Shown here piece after piece: positions 35,211-45,220 of a stretch of DNA of 64,000 nt (position 1 is its first letter; each line of letters begins with the position of its first letter). The stretch spans positions 3,100,001 through 3,164,000 of the forward strand of contig NZ_AP023179.1 in NCBI RefSeq assembly GCF_013426915.1. Direction: 5' to 3'. Source of the DNA: Paraburkholderia sp. PGU19 (GTDB taxonomy: Bacteria; Pseudomonadota; Gammaproteobacteria; Burkholderiales; Burkholderiaceae). A program made the translations under genes and the position numbers. A model generated the notes under the pieces. That model was given only the letters and a program-made list of their open reading frames with translations. It was not told the origin of the DNA and did not search any database.

Positions 35211-35894
35211 TTATGCGGGCCTTCCCACATCAGTATCGAAGCGCTTGCGAATAAAGCGGCACGGATTGCCGCCATACACGCCTTCCGCGTCGAGCGAGCG
35301 GTGCACGACGGAGAGCGGGGTCACGACAGCCGAGCGGCCGATCGTCACGCCCATTTGCACGACGCACTTCGACGAAATCCACGCGCCGTCCTCGATGACG
35401 ATCGGCGCGACGCGCAAATCCATGTTAGTTCGCATCTCATGCGAGCCCGCGCTCAGAAAGCTTCCTTGCGAAATGCAGACGTTCGAGCCGATGTGAATCG
35501 GCGCCTGGTTGTAGAGCCACACGTCGATGCCGAACCAGCAGTTGTCGCCGACCGTGAGATTCCACGGCGCCTTCACGCGCACGGGATGCACGAAGCGGCA
35601 GTTCGCGCCGATCTTCGCGCCGAACATCCGCAGCAGCGCCACGCGCACCGACGACACGGGCAACAGCTTGTTGTTGATCACACACGCTTCGATGAAGAAC
35701 CAGATCAGCTCGGTCAGAAAACCGCGCGATGCGACGTAGTTGCCCTTGCCCGCCAGGCTCAGGTCGATCACGCGGCCCGGCGTTGAGGGCGGAGTGTGCG
35801 GCGCGGCATGCGGGTCGTTCGTGCTCGCGGCCCGACCGTCGGCGCCCCGACCGTCCGCGGCCCGTTCAATCGTGGAGCTGATCGTGTTATCCAT
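35211..35894 (-). CDS. WcaF-like hexapeptide-repeat acetyltransferase
   Basis: A 227-residue left-handed beta-helix acetyltransferase. The N-terminal 40 residues are polar and variable. The core contains FGAKIGANCRFVHPVRVKAP, the loop WNLTVGDNCWFGIDVWLYNQ, APIHIGSNVCISQGSFLSAG with the conserved His in the following SHEMR, and VTIGRSAVVTPLSVVHRSLD. This is the layout of WcaF/NodL-type O-acetyltransferases that use acetyl-CoA on sugars. The start at 35894 follows GGAGAAGACT; an in-frame ATG at 35957 lacks a good site. It lies upstream of the GMC oxidoreductase gene on the same strand, so the two may be co-expressed. Confidence 0.88.
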   Translation of the reverse strand: MDNTISSTIERAADGRGADGRAASTNDPHAAPHTPPSTPGRVIDLSLAGKGNYVASRGFLTELIWFFIEACVINNKLLPVSSVRVALLRMFGAKIGANCRFVHPVRVKAPWNLTVGDNCWFGIDVWLYNQAPIHIGSNVCISQGSFLSAGSHEMRTNMDLRVAPIVIEDGAWISSKCVVQMGVTIGRSAVVTPLSVVHRSLDAEGVYGGNPCRFIRKRFDTDVGRPA

Positions 35895-36105
35895 AGTCTT
35901 CTCCGTCGATGAACGCGCCTCGCCGTCCGTCCGGTACTTCGGCCCTTGTATCCGCATGGCGCGCCTTGTCCTGATCGATTATCTGGTCCTTGCGTGCTGA
36001 TGGACGGCCGCTGTCCGCGCCGTGCGGAGTTTTGGCGGATCGAAGCAGAGTGTCCGTATCACCATGGCGTCATGGCTTCATGACGTTTGCAGGAGGACGA
36101 CGACA

Positions 36106-36720
36106 ATGGCTGCTCATCTTCGCTCGCGGCAATGCCCGGCGCGCGTGCATCCGTTGCGCGTCGGACTGCGCTCGCGCGTGCTGCTGCTCGCCGCCGCGCT
36201 GGCGTCGGCACTCGTGCTGATGCCGCACGCGCATGCCCAGGACAACCCGGCGCAAGGCAAAGGACAGAATGCCGCCGCGCCCAAGGGCAACGGCAACGCC
36301 AATGCCAATGCCAACGGCGCGCCGGCCCGCAAAACGGCCTCGCAGCGCACGCAGGAGGACGCACAGCGTCTGCTCGGCGGTCCGACGACGTCGCTCGGCG
36401 GCTATGACCCCGGCGGCACGACGCCCGATTCGCAACGCGATGCGCTGCTCAACAGCGAGCGCATGCGCGTCGCCAAACCCAACACACAGGCGATGGGCGG
36501 CCCCAGTGTCGCTGGCGGCGGCGCGTCGGCTGGCGGCGCGATCCGGCGTCCCGCGCGGGGCGCGGCGGCGGGTGGCGGCGCAGCCGATAACGGCGGCGTG
36601 GCAGGTGGCGCAGCACAACGCGGCGGGGCCGTGAATGCTGCCAACGCAGGCGGCGCCACGGTGTACAGCAGCCCGTATAGCGAACGCTCGGGCCGGGAAG
36701 TATTCAAATCGCCCTGGTAA
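36106..36720 (+). CDS. Exported Gly/Ala/Asn-rich low-complexity protein
   Basis: A 204-residue protein not matched to a known family. A Sec signal peptide is clear (RVLLLAAALASALVLMPHAHAQ). The mature chain starts with an Asn/Ala repeat (GNGNANANANGAPA), then a short charged helix (TASQRTQEDAQRLLGG). A long stretch built of GGA, GGG and GGV units follows, and it ends YSSPYSERSGREVFKSPW. The start at 36106 has AGGAGG upstream. The composition suggests an unstructured surface or matrix protein. It is the only plus-strand gene between minus-strand tailoring and glycosyltransferase genes, and a hairpin terminator follows. No function can be assigned from homology by eye. Confidence 0.65.
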   Translation: MAAHLRSRQCPARVHPLRVGLRSRVLLLAAALASALVLMPHAHAQDNPAQGKGQNAAAPKGNGNANANANGAPARKTASQRTQEDAQRLLGGPTTSLGGYDPGGTTPDSQRDALLNSERMRVAKPNTQAMGGPSVAGGGASAGGAIRRPARGAAAGGGAADNGGVAGGAAQRGGAVNAANAGGATVYSSPYSERSGREVFKSPW

Positions 36721-36784
36721 ATCGGCGCTGCCTCGGGCACCGCCCGAACGCACCCGCCAATCAGTCCGACGACGCAATAAACCG

Positions 36785-36828
36785 AAGGCCGCATGCGAAC
36801 CGCCGGGCACGGTTCGTATGCGGCCTTT
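36785..36828. terminator. Terminator-like hairpin between convergent genes
   Basis: An 18-bp stem (AAGGCCGCATGCGAACCG with CGGTTCGTATGCGGCCTT, one G-U pair) and a 7-base loop. Only a short T run follows on the plus strand and a short run on the minus strand. It lies between the stop of the low-complexity protein gene and the stop of the WcaI-like gene, the expected place for a shared terminator. Confidence 0.75.
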
Positions 36829-36855
36829 CATCCATGTCCGCGCAGTTGACGCGCG

Positions 36856-38163
36856 TCACTCCACTTCCGACTCCTCGACCCGTGCCGGCAAGATGGGCCC
36901 ATTCGCCATTGGCGCCGCCACCGGCTTGTTGCCTGGGACGGCGGCGCCCGTCAGCAGGGCGAGGCGCGTATCGAGCGTGAGGAGCGTCGAGAGCGGCGAC
37001 AGCATCGTCTCCGCGTAACGCCGCCCCGCCGCACCAATGGCCGCGCGCCGCACGCCGTCTTCGGCGAGCGTTGCGATGGCGTCGACGAGTTCGCCTGTGT
37101 CCTCGGGCGCCACGATCATGCCGTTGTTCGCGACCGCTTCGTAGAGCGCCGTGCCGGGGCGCGCCATCGCAATCACCGCGCCGCCGCTCGCGAGCATGCC
37201 CGTCAGTTTCGAAGGCATCACGAGATCGGCCGCATCGCCGCGCTGAGGTAGCACGTGAATATCGGCGACATTCAACAGTTCGTTCAGCGACGAGGCCGGC
37301 TGCAACGGCAGGAACCGGCAGTTGGGCAAACCTTCGCAACGCTTGACGAGATCGTCACGCGCCGCGCCGTTGCCGCAGAACACGAAGGTAATGTCGTCGC
37401 GCGCAGCAAGCGCGCGGGCTGCGTCCGCCAGCGTCTCGAGACCCTGCTTCGCGCCCATGTTGCCCGAGTACAGCACGACGGCATTGCTAGCTGGAATGCC
37501 GAGCGTCTCGCGGTATTCGCTCACGCGGCCAAGCGGGAAGATGTCGCGCGTGTCGACCCAGTTCGGCAGAAACTCCGTTTTGGCCACGTCGACGCCTTTG
37601 CCGACCGCGCGCTCGACCATCTGGTTCGTGATCGACGACACGACGTCGAAGCGCTTCAGGACGAGCCGCTCGATCCCGTACGCGATGCGCGCGGCGCGTG
37701 CGCTTTTTAGCAGGCCGAGATCGAAGGCAGCATCGACTTCGTAGTCCTGGACATGCAGCCACGCCTTCGCGCCCGTCACGCGCGCGAGCGCCAGCGCGCC
37801 CGGCGCGCAGGCCATCGTGGGCGCGATCAGCATCACGGCGCCGGGGCGCCATATAATTTGCCTCGCGAGCAGCGGCAGCGACGACAGCGCGAACGACGCG
37901 AGATGCAGCATCCGCTTCAGGCCGCTTGGTTTTGGCGGCACCCACAACGGCGCGCGCCAGATGTGCACGCCGCGTATGACGTCGCGTCGATAGCGCCACA
38001 TGGAGTAGCCGTTCGCGACCTTCCAGTCCGGATAGTAGGGAGGCGCGCACACGACGCGCACTTCATGGCCGCATTCGGCCAGCATCTGCGCCATTTCGGC
38101 TGTGTACTTGCCCGCGCCCGAAAGTTCGGGCGCGAAGTTGAGACCATAGATCAAGATCTTCAT
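36856..38163 (-). CDS. wcaI: WcaI-type glycosyltransferase (GT4)
   Basis: A 435-residue enzyme closely following the colanic-acid WcaI pattern: MKILIYGLNFAPELSGAGKY at the N-terminus, then VVCAPPYYPDWKVANGYSMW, VHIWRAPLWVPPKPSGLKRM and LIAPTMACAPGALALARVTG. The C-terminal domain has VLYSGNMGAKQGLETLADAA and the sugar-binding block LPQRGDAADLVMPSKLTGML. It should transfer a sugar, fucose in the colanic acid pathway, onto the lipid-linked unit. It fits with the gmd and fcl genes further upstream in the same minus-strand run. The last 40 residues are variable. Confidence 0.88.
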   Translation of the reverse strand: MKILIYGLNFAPELSGAGKYTAEMAQMLAECGHEVRVVCAPPYYPDWKVANGYSMWRYRRDVIRGVHIWRAPLWVPPKPSGLKRMLHLASFALSSLPLLARQIIWRPGAVMLIAPTMACAPGALALARVTGAKAWLHVQDYEVDAAFDLGLLKSARAARIAYGIERLVLKRFDVVSSITNQMVERAVGKGVDVAKTEFLPNWVDTRDIFPLGRVSEYRETLGIPASNAVVLYSGNMGAKQGLETLADAARALAARDDITFVFCGNGAARDDLVKRCEGLPNCRFLPLQPASSLNELLNVADIHVLPQRGDAADLVMPSKLTGMLASGGAVIAMARPGTALYEAVANNGMIVAPEDTGELVDAIATLAEDGVRRAAIGAAGRRYAETMLSPLSTLLTLDTRLALLTGAAVPGNKPVAAPMANGPILPARVEESEVE

Positions 38164-38279
38164 GTTTGACTTCCACGACGACTGTCCGTCATGCGGCAGC
38201 GCACAGCGCTACGCCCTCCCCCTTCCCGACTCCCGACGCGGCCCGGCACGCTCACGCCGAATCCGCGCATGCCTCCCTT

Positions 38280-39422
38280 TCAAGTACCCAGCATCAATGC
38301 GCAACCGCGCGCGATATTGGCCGCCGCTGACGGCGGATCGAAACGCCGGATCACATCCATGCAGCGTTGCGCCGATGACTGTGCGTCGGCAAATGCTTCC
38401 GTTGCCTTCAGCAGCGTGCGCTGCAGCCCCGCGCCGTCGCCTGCTGTGAACGCGTAGCCACTCACGCCATCGTGCACGAGCTCAGGTACGCAGCCGCAGC
38501 TCTCGCTGACGACCACCGGGCAGCCATGCGCGAGCGCCTCGTTGACGACGAGCCCCCACGGTTCGCTGCGGCTCGGCAGCACGAGGCAGGTTGCGCCGTA
38601 GTATTCGCGCGACAGCGGCTCGTCCTGCAGGCTGCCGACGAACGTGATCGAGCGGTCCAGGCCCAGTTCGGTGACGCGCTTGCGCAAATCGCGTTCGAGT
38701 GGTCCCGTGCCGACGATGCGCAACTGCGGATCGGGCAGGCGCTTCGCAATTCCCGAAAACGCGTCGATCAGCGTCGTGATGCCCTTTTCTTCAGACAGCC
38801 GCCCGACGAACAGAAACACGGGCGCATTGCCCACGCGGTACTGCATGCGCTGGGCGAGCGCGCGCTCGGGCGAGAACGTGACGGGCAGCGCGGCCGCCTG
38901 ACACGGAATGAAAATCTTGTCGCGCTTCGCGCCGAGCGACACCAGATAGTCGCGGCTGCGCTCGCCAAAGCCGAAGTAGCCGTCGCAGAGCGCAAAGAAC
39001 ACGCGCTTCGGAATCGACGTCAACAGACGCTTCGGCCGATCGCGAGCCGTCGAATCGCAGAACACGGCACGCCGCTTGCCCGTCACCACGCATGCGGCGA
39101 GCATCGCCCAGTACTCGGGGCGGTGATAACCGGGCAGCACGATCAGGTCCGACTTCGCCTTCAGCACTTCCCAGACAAGACGCTTCGTCAGTTGCCAGCG
39201 CGGCACGTCCTCGTAGCAGCCGTCGAAGAGCTTGTGCATCGGATAGCGATGAAACGAATAGTCGACGTCCGAAAAACCGATCCGATCATGTTCCGTGTCC
39301 GCGATCTGCACCATCGAGTAGCGGATCGCGCCCGATGCCGAGATGCTGTGCAACGCGGAGAACACGGCACCCTTGTGCCGTGACCACACAACGTTATGAA
39401 AGATCGTGACTGACGCACTCAT
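38280..39422 (-). CDS. GT4-family glycosyltransferase
   Basis: A 380-residue GT-B enzyme. The N-terminal half has VTIFHNVVWSRHKGAVFSAL and DLIVLPGYHRPEYWAMLAAC. The C-terminal half has VFLFVGRLSEEKGITTLIDA, LRIVGTGPLERDLRKRV and PSRSEPWGLVVNEALAHGCP, the E-x7-E motif of retaining GT4 enzymes. It is in the minus-strand run fcl-GT-wcaI, 105 bases after the fcl stop, and should add one sugar to the locus B repeat unit. Donor sugar is unknown; a GDP-sugar is plausible given its neighbours. Confidence 0.9.
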   Translation of the reverse strand: MSASVTIFHNVVWSRHKGAVFSALHSISASGAIRYSMVQIADTEHDRIGFSDVDYSFHRYPMHKLFDGCYEDVPRWQLTKRLVWEVLKAKSDLIVLPGYHRPEYWAMLAACVVTGKRRAVFCDSTARDRPKRLLTSIPKRVFFALCDGYFGFGERSRDYLVSLGAKRDKIFIPCQAAALPVTFSPERALAQRMQYRVGNAPVFLFVGRLSEEKGITTLIDAFSGIAKRLPDPQLRIVGTGPLERDLRKRVTELGLDRSITFVGSLQDEPLSREYYGATCLVLPSRSEPWGLVVNEALAHGCPVVVSESCGCVPELVHDGVSGYAFTAGDGAGLQRTLLKATEAFADAQSSAQRCMDVIRRFDPPSAAANIARGCALMLGT

Positions 39423-39527
39423 TGATTACGGTCCTTGTTCGATCGAAACTGTCGTTTCTCCCAGCAAAAAGAACGGACGTCGCCCTTATCCCGGTCCCAG
39501 GCAACGTCCGTCACCAGGAGCGGCTCA

Positions 39528-40544
39528 TCAGGCACGCGCGGCCATCGCGAACGAAGGCGCAACGTATTTTTCCCCTTGCTTGTCCAAGAACTTGTCTCCG
39601 TACTTCTCCTCATACTTCGCGGCGAATTCGCGATACGTATTCGCGATCCCGTCCGCGAGGCCGATGCTCGCGCGCCAGCCCATCTGCGCCAGCTGCGACA
39701 CGTCGAGCAGCTTGCGCGGCGTGCCGTCGGGCTTGCTCGCATCGAACTGCAACTGGCCTTCGAAACCCACGACATCGCAGATCGTCTGCGCGAGTTCGCG
39801 AATGCTCAGGTCCTCGCCGACGCCGACGTTGAACACGCCCGTGTTCACGTCGTGCTCGAGCACGAAGAGCGTCGCGGCGGCCAGATCGTCGACATGCAGG
39901 AACTCGCGGCGCGGCGTGCCGCTGCCCCACACGGTCAGCGATTCATCGCCGTGCAGGCGCGCCTCGTGCGCCTTGCGGATCAGCGCGGGCAGCACGTGGC
40001 TGTTCTTCAGGTCGTAGTTGTCGTTCGGACCGTAGAGGTTGGTCGGCATCAGCGCGACATAGCGCGTGCCGTACTCACGGTTGTACGCGTCGCACAGCTT
40101 GAGACCGGCGATCTTCGCGATCGCGTACGCGTCGTTGGTCGGCTCCAGTTCCGAAGTCAGCAGATACGACTCGCGGATCGGCTGCGGACACAACTTCGGA
40201 TAGATGCACGACGAACCGAAAAACACCAGCCGGTCGACGTTCGCGCGATACGCCGCGTGAATCACGTTGGTTTCGATCACGAGGTTCTCGTAGAGAAACT
40301 CGCCCGGCTGCGTCGAGTTCGCCAGAATGCCGCCGACGCGCGCCGCTGCGAGCAGCACGACGTCGATCTGCTCGCTTTCGAAGAAGCGGTTCACGGCCGC
40401 CTGGTCGGTCAGGTCGAGTTCGGCATGCGTGCGCGTGACGAGGTTGCGATAACCGCTCGCCTCGAGCTTGCGCACGAGGGCCGAGCCGACCATCCCGCGA
40501 TGCCCTGCGACGAAGATACGTGCGTTCTTGTCCATGGGCGTCAC
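39528..40544 (-). CDS. fcl: GDP-L-fucose synthase
   Basis: A 338-residue bifunctional epimerase-reductase that converts GDP-4-keto-6-deoxymannose to GDP-L-fucose. Features: NADP-binding [19 protein letters not shown], the conserved [20 protein letters not shown], the catalytic triad regions [10 protein letters not shown] (Ser) and [16 protein letters not shown] (Tyr-x3-Lys), and [20 protein letters not shown]. The last 25 residues are an extra Lys/Glu/Tyr-rich tail. The GTG at 40544 overlaps the gmd stop by four bases; an ATG three codons later is also possible. With gmd it forms a tight two-gene unit. Confidence 0.95.
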   Translation of the reverse strand: MTPMDKNARIFVAGHRGMVGSALVRKLEASGYRNLVTRTHAELDLTDQAAVNRFFESEQIDVVLLAAARVGGILANSTQPGEFLYENLVIETNVIHAAYRANVDRLVFFGSSCIYPKLCPQPIRESYLLTSELEPTNDAYAIAKIAGLKLCDAYNREYGTRYVALMPTNLYGPNDNYDLKNSHVLPALIRKAHEARLHGDESLTVWGSGTPRREFLHVDDLAAATLFVLEHDVNTGVFNVGVGEDLSIRELAQTICDVVGFEGQLQFDASKPDGTPRKLLDVSQLAQMGWRASIGLADGIANTYREFAAKYEEKYGDKFLDKQGEKYVAPSFAMAARA

Positions 40545-41668
40545 TCGTGATGTTCCAGCGCCTTGAAGCCGGCCAGCGTGACGAGCGCATCGCGCCGCGC
40601 GATCTGGTAATCCGACACCACCATTTCCTTCACCAGCGTCTCGAACGAGGTGGTCGGCTGCCAGCCCAGCTTTTGATGCGCCTTGGACGGATCGCCGAGC
40701 AGCGTCTCGACTTCCGTAGGACGGAAGTAGCGCGGATCGACGCGCACGATCACGTCGCCCGGCTGCACGCGCATTTCGCTGCGATTACGGCGCTCGACAT
40801 GTTCGACGATGCCCACTTCATGTACGCCCTCGCCTTCGAAGCGCACCGTGACGCCGAGCTCCGCCGCCGCGCGCTGCACGAACTCCCGCACGCTGTACTG
40901 GACGCCCGTCGCGATCACGAAGTCTTCGGGTGCTTCCTGCTGCAGCATCATCCATTGCATCTCGACGTAGTCGCGCGCATGGCCCCAGTCGCGCAGCGCC
41001 GACAGATTGCCGAGATAGAGTTCTTCCTGCAGGCCGACCGCGATGCGCGCGATGGCCCGCGTGATCTTGCGCGTGACGAAGGTTTCGCCGCGCACGGGCG
41101 ACTCGTGATTGAACAGGATGCCGTTGCACGCATAGATGCCATACGCTTCGCGATAGTTGACCGTGGTCCAGTACGCGAACAGCTTCGCGACGGCATACGG
41201 GCTACGCGGATAGAACGGCGTGGTCTCGCGCTGCGGTACTTCCTGCACGAGGCCGTAGAGTTCCGACGTCGATGCCTGATAGAAGCGCGTCTTCTTCTCG
41301 AAGCCGCAGATGCGGATCGCTTCGAGCAGACGCAGCGTGCCGAGGCCGTCGGCATTGGCCGTGTATTCCGGTTCTTCGAACGACACAGCCACATGGCTCT
41401 GCGCCGCGAGGTTATAGACTTCGTCCGGCTTGACGCGCTGGATGATGCGCGTGAGGCTCGTCGAATCCGTCAGGTCGCCGTGATGCAGTTGCAGGCGCTG
41501 GTCGGGGTCGTGTACATCGCGGTAAAGGTGGTCGATCCGGTCGGTGTTGAACAACGACGAGCGACGCTTGATGCCATGCACCTCGTAGCCCTTGTCGATC
41601 AACAGCTCGGCCAGGTATGAGCCGTCCTGGCCAGTAATGCCGGTAATCAAGGCAACCTTTCGAGTCAT
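40541..41668 (-). CDS. gmd: GDP-mannose 4,6-dehydratase
   Basis: A 375-residue extended short-chain dehydrogenase. It begins [20 protein letters not shown] (NADP motif) and has [18 protein letters not shown], the catalytic QASTSELYG (Ser/Thr) and [15 protein letters not shown] (Tyr-x3-Lys), [20 protein letters not shown] and [12 protein letters not shown]. These identify Gmd, which makes GDP-4-keto-6-deoxymannose from GDP-mannose. The start is preceded by AAGGAGAATACG. It receives GDP-mannose from the ManC enzyme of the same locus and passes its product to Fcl. Confidence 0.97.
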   Translation of the reverse strand: MTRKVALITGITGQDGSYLAELLIDKGYEVHGIKRRSSLFNTDRIDHLYRDVHDPDQRLQLHHGDLTDSTSLTRIIQRVKPDEVYNLAAQSHVAVSFEEPEYTANADGLGTLRLLEAIRICGFEKKTRFYQASTSELYGLVQEVPQRETTPFYPRSPYAVAKLFAYWTTVNYREAYGIYACNGILFNHESPVRGETFVTRKITRAIARIAVGLQEELYLGNLSALRDWGHARDYVEMQWMMLQQEAPEDFVIATGVQYSVREFVQRAAAELGVTVRFEGEGVHEVGIVEHVERRNRSEMRVQPGDVIVRVDPRYFRPTEVETLLGDPSKAHQKLGWQPTTSFETLVKEMVVSDYQIARRDALVTLAGFKALEHHE

Positions 41669-41727
41669 CGTATTCTCCTTGGTGGACGTCAGCGGGCGCT
41701 TCAGCGCCTCACTCCGGACCCATGCGT

Positions 41728-43953
41728 TTAGCCTGCGATACTCTCGTAACCGTAATAGCCACCGCGATAACCCGAGCCGATGAAAGCGCCCGCCTGCGGC
41801 ACGTCGGTCAACAACACCCCCTGCAAATCCACGCCGCCATTGCGCAGGCGCTTCGCGGTTTCCGCGAGCTCGCCCACCGGATGGCGACCGTGACGAATCA
41901 CGAGCAACGTCGTTCCCACGTGCTTGCCGATCACGGTCGAATCAGTGACGGCGAGCACAGGCGGCGTATCGATGATGATGAAGTCGTACTGCTTCTTCAG
42001 CTCTTCGAGCATCGTTTCGAAGCGCTTGCTCATCAGCAGCTCCGAAGGATGCGAGGGCAGCGAGCCCTTGGTCAGCACGTCGAGGCCCGGCAACACGTCG
42101 CGCTGGATCGACGATTGCAGGTCGCCGCCGCGCAGCACGTCCGAGAGACCCGGCTGATGCTGCAGGCCGAAGTGCGAGTGCACGTCGCCGCGCCGCATGT
42201 CGCCGTCGATCACCAGCGTGCGCTTGGCCGTCGAAGCGACCAGAGCCGACAGGTTCACCGACAGGAACGACTTGCCCGCATCCGGGCGCGAGCCCGTCAG
42301 CATCACGACGTTGTTCTGCTTGTCGTCGACGGAGAGCTGCAGCGACGTCCGCAGATTGCGCACCCCTTCCACGGCGATATCCTGGGGTGCCTGTTCTGCG
42401 AGCACATGCAGGCCGCGCCGACGCATCATCACGTCCTGCTGCAGGCGCATCTGCTGCTCGCTGCGCGGCACCACCGCGAACACGGGCACGCCCAGCGCGG
42501 CTTCGAGCTCATCCGGACGTTCGACCCCGCCATACAGCGTCTTGCGCACGAATGCGAACACGATGCCGATGAACAGACCCGCACCGAAGCTGATCAGGAT
42601 CACCAGCACGCGCTTCGGACGCACGGGGTCGTCGGCCGCCTCGGCAAAGTCGACGATGCGCACGTCGCCCACCTGGCCCGCTTTCGCGATGCGCAGTTGC
42701 TGCGCGCTGTTGAGCAGGTTCGTGTAGAGCTCGGTATCGACATGCACGTCGCGCAACAGGCGCAGGGCCGTCTGCTCGGTATCGGGCAGCGTCTGCACGC
42801 TCTTGCCCATCTTCGACAGATTGCCTTGCAGCCCGGCGATCTGCGCGTCGAGCGCGGCGACGGCCGGGTGATTCGCGGTGAAGCGTTGCGACATCTCCGC
42901 GCGCTGCGTCTGCAGGTCGACGAGCTTGGTCTTGTTATCGACGATCTGCTGCAGCAGCAGCCGGCTTTCTTCGCTCAGATCGACGGTGCCGTGCTGGTTG
43001 CGGAACGTGTTGTAGCGCTGCTCGGCGGCATCGAGTTCCTTGCGCAGCTGCGGCAACTGCTGGTCGAGGAACGCCAGCATGTGCTCGGCTTCCGTCGAAC
43101 GGCTTTCGACGTCCTGGCGGATGAACTCGCGCGCCATGCTGTTCATGATGTCGGCCGTGAGCTTCGAATCGTGGCCTTCGAGGCTCGCGCGGATCACGCC
43201 CGACTGCAGCGTCGATTCGCCGATATCCATCGCCTTCTGCAGCCGCTCGACGGTGGTCAGCGTGGACCCGCGCGTCAGGTCGTAACGCGTGCCCGGCGCA
43301 CCCGTCATTTCATCGACGCGCAGCGTGATCGGGCCAGCCGGCGTTTCGCGCACGACGTTCTCGCCGACGCGCCCTTCGAGAATCGCGACGCCATCGGGAT
43401 TGTTCAGCACAAAGTCGCCGTTCTGGCCGGCGATCAACGTGAAGTCCTTGTCGTACATGTCCTTCGCCGTGTCGAAGCGCGACACCTTGATGCTCTCGTT
43501 GCCCCACGCGTAGCTCGGCAACTGCAGCGCCGGCGGCAGCGTGATGCCCCACTTGCCGTTCATCAGCGGCGCGAGCAGCCCGCCGACGAAAGGCAACGTG
43601 TGCGGCCGCGCAGCGATGTCGAGGTGCAGCGACTTGACGGTCTCCTCGGTCACGAGCCGCGACTTCATCAACTCGATCTCGGCTGCCGTCGACGGCTTCG
43701 TGTCGAACATGCCCGTCAGCGGTTGCAGACCGTCCTGCTTGTTGTTGTTTTCGGCCTTGTCGACCACATGGAACAGCACGTCCGCACGATAGACAGGCGT
43801 CGCGATGAATGCATACGCGGTGCCCAGCGCCGTGATGGCCAGCGTGATCATCAGAATGGGGCGCCAGTTCGCAACGATAGCCTGCAGGTAATCGGTCAGG
43901 TGCATCTCGTCCGAACTGACATCCGTATAACGATTGTCAAAGTTGATAGCCAT
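41728..43953 (-). CDS. Wzc-like polysaccharide co-polymerase / BY-type tyrosine autokinase (locus B)
   Basis: A 741-residue inner-membrane protein, equivalent to BceF/EpsB/Wzc. A Wzz domain with a first membrane helix lies near residues 20-55, a long coiled-coil periplasmic region follows, and then a second membrane helix ([20 protein letters not shown]). The cytoplasmic kinase has Walker [10 protein letters not shown] (Lys561), Walker A' [11 protein letters not shown] and Walker B FIIIDTPP. The C-terminal tail is Gly/Tyr-rich ([16 protein letters not shown]), the autophosphorylation cluster. It should work with the Wza protein encoded just upstream to control length and export. It is a paralogue of the locus A protein at 1559-3805. 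Confidence 0.95.
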   Translation of the reverse strand: MAINFDNRYTDVSSDEMHLTDYLQAIVANWRPILMITLAITALGTAYAFIATPVYRADVLFHVVDKAENNNKQDGLQPLTGMFDTKPSTAAEIELMKSRLVTEETVKSLHLDIAARPHTLPFVGGLLAPLMNGKWGITLPPALQLPSYAWGNESIKVSRFDTAKDMYDKDFTLIAGQNGDFVLNNPDGVAILEGRVGENVVRETPAGPITLRVDEMTGAPGTRYDLTRGSTLTTVERLQKAMDIGESTLQSGVIRASLEGHDSKLTADIMNSMAREFIRQDVESRSTEAEHMLAFLDQQLPQLRKELDAAEQRYNTFRNQHGTVDLSEESRLLLQQIVDNKTKLVDLQTQRAEMSQRFTANHPAVAALDAQIAGLQGNLSKMGKSVQTLPDTEQTALRLLRDVHVDTELYTNLLNSAQQLRIAKAGQVGDVRIVDFAEAADDPVRPKRVLVILISFGAGLFIGIVFAFVRKTLYGGVERPDELEAALGVPVFAVVPRSEQQMRLQQDVMMRRRGLHVLAEQAPQDIAVEGVRNLRTSLQLSVDDKQNNVVMLTGSRPDAGKSFLSVNLSALVASTAKRTLVIDGDMRRGDVHSHFGLQHQPGLSDVLRGGDLQSSIQRDVLPGLDVLTKGSLPSHPSELLMSKRFETMLEELKKQYDFIIIDTPPVLAVTDSTVIGKHVGTTLLVIRHGRHPVGELAETAKRLRNGGVDLQGVLLTDVPQAGAFIGSGYRGGYYGYESIAG

Positions 43954-44028
43954 TTGCTTGATCCATCAAAGACCGACAGTGTCGAAAGCGTTGCTTCACC
44001 CCGATAATGCAAAACGCATACCTGCCGC

Positions 44029-45165
44029 TCACTTCGCGAGCAACGCAGCCGTCACACCGGCGTTGATTGCCGGCAGCAGCAGCGTCAACACCCGGTTGAA
44101 GCGCACGAGGCTGTTGTTGTCGACATAGACGACATCCTTCGGCTGCAATTCGAACTGGTTCGCAAGCAGCATCGAAACGGGCGAGGTCGTGTCGAGGTGA
44201 TAGATCTCCGGCTTGTCGCTCGTCGAATTGCGGATGACGAAGGTCTGCTTTGCGTCGGCCGTGTTCGGGTTGAAGCTGCCCGCCTGCGACAGCGCCTCCG
44301 ACAGCGACAGCTTGCCGTCGCGCATCGGCAGAATCGTGGCGGGCTTGTTCACTTCGCCCATCAGATAGATGCCGTTCTCTTCGCGTGCCGGCACGCGCAG
44401 CATGTCGCCCGGTTGCAGATAGATCGAGGTTGGCGCGCGGCCGCGCTTGATCAGGTCGGGCATGTTCAGGTCGTAGGTCACGCCGTTGCGCACGAGTTCG
44501 AGGCGACCCTGGTCCGCATTCGGCGTAAAGCCGCCCGTGCGGTTGATCGCTTCCGTCAGCGACATCGGAATGTCGTTGATCTGCGCGGGCCCGGGCGCGT
44601 GCACTTCGCCGTCCACATACACTTGCGACGAGCGGAACGACGAAACGCGCACGGTCACTTCAGGCTTCGAATAGACCACGCTCAACTTTTTATACAGCTC
44701 TTTCTGCACCGTCGACGCGTCCTTGCCGCCCACGTGCAGCGTGCCCGCATACGGGAACTGGATGTTGCCGTCGGCATCGACGAGAAAGCCGAGCCCAGGA
44801 TCGTTCTTGCTGCTCGATGCCTGCGGCTGTCCGAGCGCGGCGGCCAGCTCGGGGTGATCCCAGACGGTGATCTGCAACACGTCGCCGGGACCGATCTTGT
44901 AGACGGGCGGCTTGGTGCTAAAGAGACCAACCGTCTGTTGGCTGAGATCGGTCGTCTGGCCTTTCATCTTCCGCACCAGCGACAGATTGATGTCGGTGAT
45001 GGGAATCTGGACCTGCTGCTCGGCCTCGGTACTGTACTCGCCGCCCGTATCCGGCAGCGCGGCAGGCGTGATCATCCGTTGTCCGGGTGCGAGACCGCAG
45101 GCGGAAAGCAGCAACGTGATCGACAGCACTAACGGCGCATACACGCCTGTTCGAATGCGGTTCAT
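44029..45165 (-). CDS. Outer-membrane polysaccharide export lipoprotein (Wza-like)
   Basis: A 378-residue lipoprotein: MNRIRTGVYAPLVLSITLLL ends in a SAC lipobox, with the lipidated Cys at about residue 23. The poly-export domain is clear: YKIGPGDVLQITVWDHPELA, then the SLBB-type repeats VYVDGEVHAPGPAQINDIPM and GIYLMGEVNKPATILPMRDG. It should form the outer-membrane export channel (Wza, BceE). The start at 45165 follows GGAGGAACTGCC and gives a normal lipoprotein signal; an in-frame ATG 13 codons upstream (45204) also has a ribosome site, so a slightly longer form is possible. The gene lies between the initiating transferase and kinase genes. Confidence 0.94.
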   Translation of the reverse strand: MNRIRTGVYAPLVLSITLLLSACGLAPGQRMITPAALPDTGGEYSTEAEQQVQIPITDINLSLVRKMKGQTTDLSQQTVGLFSTKPPVYKIGPGDVLQITVWDHPELAAALGQPQASSSKNDPGLGFLVDADGNIQFPYAGTLHVGGKDASTVQKELYKKLSVVYSKPEVTVRVSSFRSSQVYVDGEVHAPGPAQINDIPMSLTEAINRTGGFTPNADQGRLELVRNGVTYDLNMPDLIKRGRAPTSIYLQPGDMLRVPAREENGIYLMGEVNKPATILPMRDGKLSLSEALSQAGSFNPNTADAKQTFVIRNSTSDKPEIYHLDTTSPVSMLLANQFELQPKDVVYVDNNSLVRFNRVLTLLLPAINAGVTAALLAK

Positions 45166-45220
45166 GGCAGTTCCTCCTAACACGGGAGCTTGGTCCTTTT
45201 TCATTGGCTTGCTCCCCGTC

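Noticed and set aside
41722..44007. A 761-codon plus-strand open frame opposite the locus B kinase gene.
   Set aside because: It is the antisense shadow of a clearly coding BY-kinase gene in GC-rich DNA; its product is His/Arg/Gln-rich with no domain.
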